DNA of 17,272 nt from CAVPRW01 sp046727435 [NCBI: bacterium] (GTDB lineage: Bacteria > Tectomicrobia > Entotheonellia > J063). Each line of letters begins with the position of its first letter. Position 1 is the stretch's first letter. The notes beneath the pieces are model-generated. The model saw only the letters and a program-made list of their open reading frames with translations, did not search any database and was not told where the DNA came from. This document shows positions 15,068 through 17,272 of the stretch, in pieces. Position numbers and translations under genes: made by a program. The stretch covers positions 1-17,272 of the forward strand of contig JBKPCR010000160.1 in assembly GCA_046727435.1 (NCBI GenBank), written 5' to 3'.

Positions 15068-16059
15068 GGCATGCCGTGCTCGCTCCTGCGTTCTTGACTT
15101 TCTTGTTGGTACATGCGACCGGTTTGCTGGGTGTGTCGCTGCTTTGGGGATCGCTACATCTCCACACGGCACGTTCCGATCTCATTCCGGCTGAAGTCGT
15201 GCTCGCTCCACCGCCGGCGCCAGAACCAGTGCCCATGCCAGACGCTGAACCGCTTACTCCACCAACCGTTTTCACGCGGGCTGATGTGGTGCTGGCACAG
15301 CCACCGCCAAGCGTTCCAACAGTACCTTTGTCCCCAGCAAAAGTCGAACCCATTACTCCCCCAAAGGCCAGCGAAAAGGTCCTCCCTAAGCCCACCGAAC
15401 CGCGGCTGAAACCCTTACCCGCGGCGAAACGTCCGCCGCCAGGCCCGCCACCGGGGCCAGAGACAAAAACGTTCGAGAAGCCCAAGCCTGGTCTTTTGAC
15501 GCCGATGCCCGATGAGGGGCCTGCATCGGCCGGAGCCAACACCTTAGGGCCATCTACGACAAACAATCCGGTGGATCAGCCGGCGAAATCCATCGAAGGT
15601 GGGGAGGCTGGTGCCGAAGAATTGTCTGAACGAGGTGACCTGCCGGTGGTTCCAGGCGCTGGCGTTGGTGGGGGCATCGGCGGCCCTGGGCGTGCCGGGC
15701 TCAGCTCGGGTGCTGAGGGAAGCGGGGTCCGCGCCGGAGGCCTACGACCTGGCGCCGGGGGGGAGGGGCCCGGCGGAGGGGTGGGCAGTTTGGCGCGCCC
15801 GCTGGGCGGATATCAGCTCTTGCCTCGATACCCCGATTCCGCGCGGCGCCAGGGTATCACCGGCACCACGACCCTGCTCTTTGAGGTCTTGGAGAACGGC
15901 CGGGTGGGAGAGGTCCAAATTGAGAGCTCAGCTGGTCATCCGGACCTCGACCAAGCCGCCGAGGATGCCATCAAGAAATGGCGTTTTGAGCCAGCACGGA
16001 GCGGCAATCAGCCCGTTGCGATCTGGCTCAGGATGCCGGTCAAGTTCGTCCTCAGGTGA
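15064..16059 (+). CDS. tonB: TonB energy transducer
   Basis: Links the ExbB-ExbD motor to outer-membrane receptors. It has 331 residues: an N-terminal membrane anchor (about 8-30, with His17 inside it), a Pro/Lys/Glu-rich spacer (about 45-150), an unusual Gly-rich stretch (about 198-242), and the TonB C-terminal domain (about 250-331) with YPDSARRQGITGT, a GRVGEVQIESSAGHPDLD segment and the conserved AIKKWRFEPA. The start overlaps the exbD stop (ATGA). The Gly-rich part coincides with a markedly GC-rich stretch (about 15650-15790) where long open frames appear in other frames; those are shadows. A strong ribosome site overlaps the end of this gene and serves the remnant frame at 16073. Confidence 0.92.
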   Translation: MRHAVLAPAFLTFLLVHATGLLGVSLLWGSLHLHTARSDLIPAEVVLAPPPAPEPVPMPDAEPLTPPTVFTRADVVLAQPPPSVPTVPLSPAKVEPITPPKASEKVLPKPTEPRLKPLPAAKRPPPGPPPGPETKTFEKPKPGLLTPMPDEGPASAGANTLGPSTTNNPVDQPAKSIEGGEAGAEELSERGDLPVVPGAGVGGGIGGPGRAGLSSGAEGSGVRAGGLRPGAGGEGPGGGVGSLARPLGGYQLLPRYPDSARRQGITGTTTLLFEVLENGRVGEVQIESSAGHPDLDQAAEDAIKKWRFEPARSGNQPVAIWLRMPVKFVLR

Positions 16060-16072
16060 AGGAGGCTAGGAC

Positions 16073-16360
16073 ATGTGGTGTACCCGAGTCATGCTTATTG
16101 TCTCGCTACTCCGAAACCCTTGGGGAGCGGCAATTCGGTCTGATGGAACCATTGTCGGATTTGATCTCACCACGGGTAAGCAAATCGATTACCTGCGCGA
16201 TCCCCAAGGGCACGTCATTGCGATCAATGGGCTGTGGGCCATCTTCTTCGGCAATGGCGCCTCCCTCGGCCGAGCCGATTTTCTGTGTTGGACGGCCGGC
16301 TTTAACAATGAGACTGACGGTGGCTTCGGCAGCCTGAATTATATTGGGACGGCGGAATGA
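16073..16360 (+). pseudogene. Remnant of a TIGR03118-family protein (C-terminal part)
   Basis: A 95-codon frame with a strong ribosome site (AAGGAGG, seven bases upstream). From about residue 24 it matches the end of TIGR03118 proteins, exported beta-propeller-like proteins of a few hundred residues: GTIVGFDLTTGKQI, GHVIAINGLWAIFFGNGAS and WTAGFNNETDGGFGSL. The rest of the propeller is absent and the first 20 or so residues look like the start of a secreted protein joined directly to the end, as by internal deletion. Its place between tonB and a dead receptor suggests it once belonged to the same uptake locus. A short product could still be made. Confidence 0.62.
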
Positions 16361-16478
16361 ATGGTCTGTATGGCAGAGCACCTGAGGCTGGTCCCTCCGC
16401 TCAGGCCTACCTCTGGGATAGCACAGGTTGACAGTGCAAGCACAGATGAAGTATCTACGGATTGTTCTGAGCTCGTGA

Positions 16479-16723
16479 ACGGCGCTGGTCGGAGCAGCGT
16501 GCTCTATCGTCGGGAGCCGGGCGCATGCCAAAGATGTGCTACAGGAGGCATATTTCCAGGTCGATGCGTTGCTCTATCAATTCCCGACATGGGCTCGGCT
16601 GTCCCTAAACGTCTTTAACCTGCTAGACAGCGCTTACTTCGAGGCATCGACCTGCAGGTCGGACGTGCAACAAGGAGTAAATCCCCCTCTTCTATCAATT
16701 CTAATCGTTACCTGTCGTTTGAG
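16479..16723 (+). pseudogene. C-terminal remnant of a TonB-dependent (siderophore) receptor
   Basis: The frame through 16536 reads like the last two or three beta-strands of an outer-membrane receptor: VGAACSIVGSRAH, then YFQVDALLYQFPTWARLSL, NVFNLLDSAYFEAS and a closing strand SILIVTCR. The hallmarks are the V-D-A strand, N-V-x-N-L-L-D-x-x-Y and a receptor-type end; an R-F-stop ending could be restored by adding one T near 16720. A TGA at 16476 blocks the frame upstream and no plug or barrel sequence precedes it. The gene is therefore dead. It stands exactly where a receptor served by the adjacent exbB-exbD-tonB would be expected. Confidence 0.55.
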
Positions 16724-16756
16724 AAGGCCACGCCATCATGTCCTTACACAGGCGGT

Positions 16757-16785
16757 TTGCAACGCAGCCCGTCGGCATGTATATT
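16757..16785 (+). promoter_or_regulatory. Sigma-70-type promoter of the ferritin-like gene
   Basis: TTGCAA (16757-16762) and TATATT (16780-16785) are spaced by 17 bases, matching four of six and five of six consensus positions. Transcription would start near 16792, about 50 bases ahead of the ATG at 16844. An independent promoter makes sense because storage and uptake genes usually respond oppositely to iron. Confidence 0.5.
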
Positions 16786-16843
16786 CGAGGTAACATATTT
16801 ATATCCAGATTATACACAGCCATCTCACGGAACGGAGGACCCC

Positions 16844-17272
16844 ATGGATACACCACGAGTCATCGACGCCCTGAATAAGGCTGTTGCACTGGAAAATGCC
16901 GCGATGCTTCAATACAAGCAACATGCACTGCTAGTGCGTAGCCTCTGGCGCAGAGTGTTTGCCGAATTTTTCTCCTCTGAAAGCCACAGCGCATTGGATC
17001 ATGCGCGCAAATTCGGCCAGAAGATCATAGCCTTGGGCGGCGTGCCAACAGTCGAGATGGGGGCGATGGTGCGACAATCACTGAATGTGGAAGAGATGTT
17101 GCGGCAGGATCTTGATCTAGAACGCCAGGCAATGCAGGCGTATATGGCAGCCCATACCCTGGCCCAGGACGATGTGGCCCTGCGAAATATGCTGGAAGAC
17201 CAGATTGAGCAGGAGCAGCGCGATATCGAAGAATTGGAGCTCTATCTCGATATGGTCAGGACGGGAGCGGTC
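16844..17272 (+). CDS. Ferritin-like (bacterioferritin-type) protein, 3' end beyond window
   Basis: The first 143 residues of a four-helix ferritin-like protein, probably nearly complete since bacterioferritins have about 155-160. It would store iron or protect against it in the cytosol. GGAGG lies five bases upstream of the ATG. Helix A has Glu17 and Tyr24 (ALENAAMLQY), helix C Glu93, helix D Glu124. Two usual di-iron ligands differ by my alignment: Ala50 stands where helix B normally has Glu (ALDH instead of E-x-x-H, His53 kept), and Asp127 stands where helix D has His. The heme-binding Met is also absent (Leu51). It may therefore be a non-classical ferritin-like protein rather than a true Bfr. 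No stop codon occurs before the window end. Confidence 0.75.
   Translation, partial: MDTPRVIDALNKAVALENAAMLQYKQHALLVRSLWRRVFAEFFSSESHSALDHARKFGQKIIALGGVPTVEMGAMVRQSLNVEEMLRQDLDLERQAMQAYMAAHTLAQDDVALRNMLEDQIEQEQRDIEELELYLDMVRTGAV

Larger units (their letters stand above)
16361..16843. other. Degenerate interval with receptor remnant and bfr-type promoter
   Basis: No intact gene is visible. The interval has a 6-bp hairpin (CCTGAG/CTCAGG, 16381-16405) without a T-run, a perfect TTGACA at 16428 followed after 18 bases by only a weak -10 (TATCTA), the receptor remnant (16479-16723), and the promoter of the ferritin-like gene (16757-16785). The bases between 16361 and 16478 show nothing I can identify. 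Confidence 0.4.

Noticed and set aside
15039-16069. Long open frames on both strands across tonB (175 codons minus, 156 codons plus)
   Set aside because: They lie in the Pro/Gly-rich, GC-rich part of tonB where stop codons are rare; their compositions are low-complexity and match no family.
1-17272. tRNA, rRNA, CRISPR arrays, insertion sequences, attachment sites
   Set aside because: I scanned both strands for cloverleaf-like segments, regularly spaced repeats and transposase motifs and saw none. Small RNAs without known signatures would escape this reading.

Overview
The window looks like chromosomal DNA of a Gram-negative (two-membrane) bacterium. It encodes TonB, ExbB, ExbD and several exported proteins, has fairly high GC, and uses GTG starts repeatedly (at 2154, 2885, 3921, 10430 and 14013). 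Gene families such as UrtA, HemP, cytochrome c-FTR1 fusions and receiver proteins with a Cys-x2-Cys tail would suit Nitrospirota, NC10, Tectomicrobia or proteobacterial relatives. I cannot name the taxon from sequence alone, and no rRNA or tRNA gene is visible.

Left part (1-5786), regulation and amino-nitrogen metabolism. The window opens inside a urea-type ABC transporter binding protein (urtA, minus strand) with a sigma-54-like promoter upstream, which fits nitrogen control. Next is a threonine-synthase-like PLP enzyme (minus) behind a hairpin and a palindrome. Two plus-strand response regulators follow that are tandem duplicates: one ends in a GGDEF domain, the other in a four-cysteine zinc-type tail. 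Each is preceded by the tail of what looks like a decayed histidine phosphotransfer (Hpt) reading frame, so the duplicated unit was probably Hpt plus receiver. A PLP aminotransferase (minus) converges on them.

Right part (about 6045-17272), iron. A clear sigma-70 promoter starts a plus-strand run: ferric-iron ABC transporter (binding protein, two-domain permease, ATPase), hemP overlapping the ATPase gene, a DUF151 'bifunctional nuclease' protein, a second hemP that lost its end by fusion to a broken Asp/Gly-repeat gene, a cytochrome c-FTR1 iron permease, then exbB-exbD-tonB. Behind tonB lie the remains of two genes, a TIGR03118-type protein and a TonB-dependent receptor. Last is a ferritin-like protein with its own promoter, cut by the window edge.

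Taken together, the right part is a composite iron locus: periplasmic Fe(III) import, a redox-linked FTR1 permease, energy transduction to outer-membrane receptors, and iron storage. It is visibly in flux, with one gene fusion, a probable single-base frameshift and two gene remnants. The linked receptor has decayed, so the Ton complex here must serve receptors encoded elsewhere. The least familiar element is the block between the transporter and the FTR1 permease (hemP, DUF151, hemP2/Asp-Gly repeat protein).
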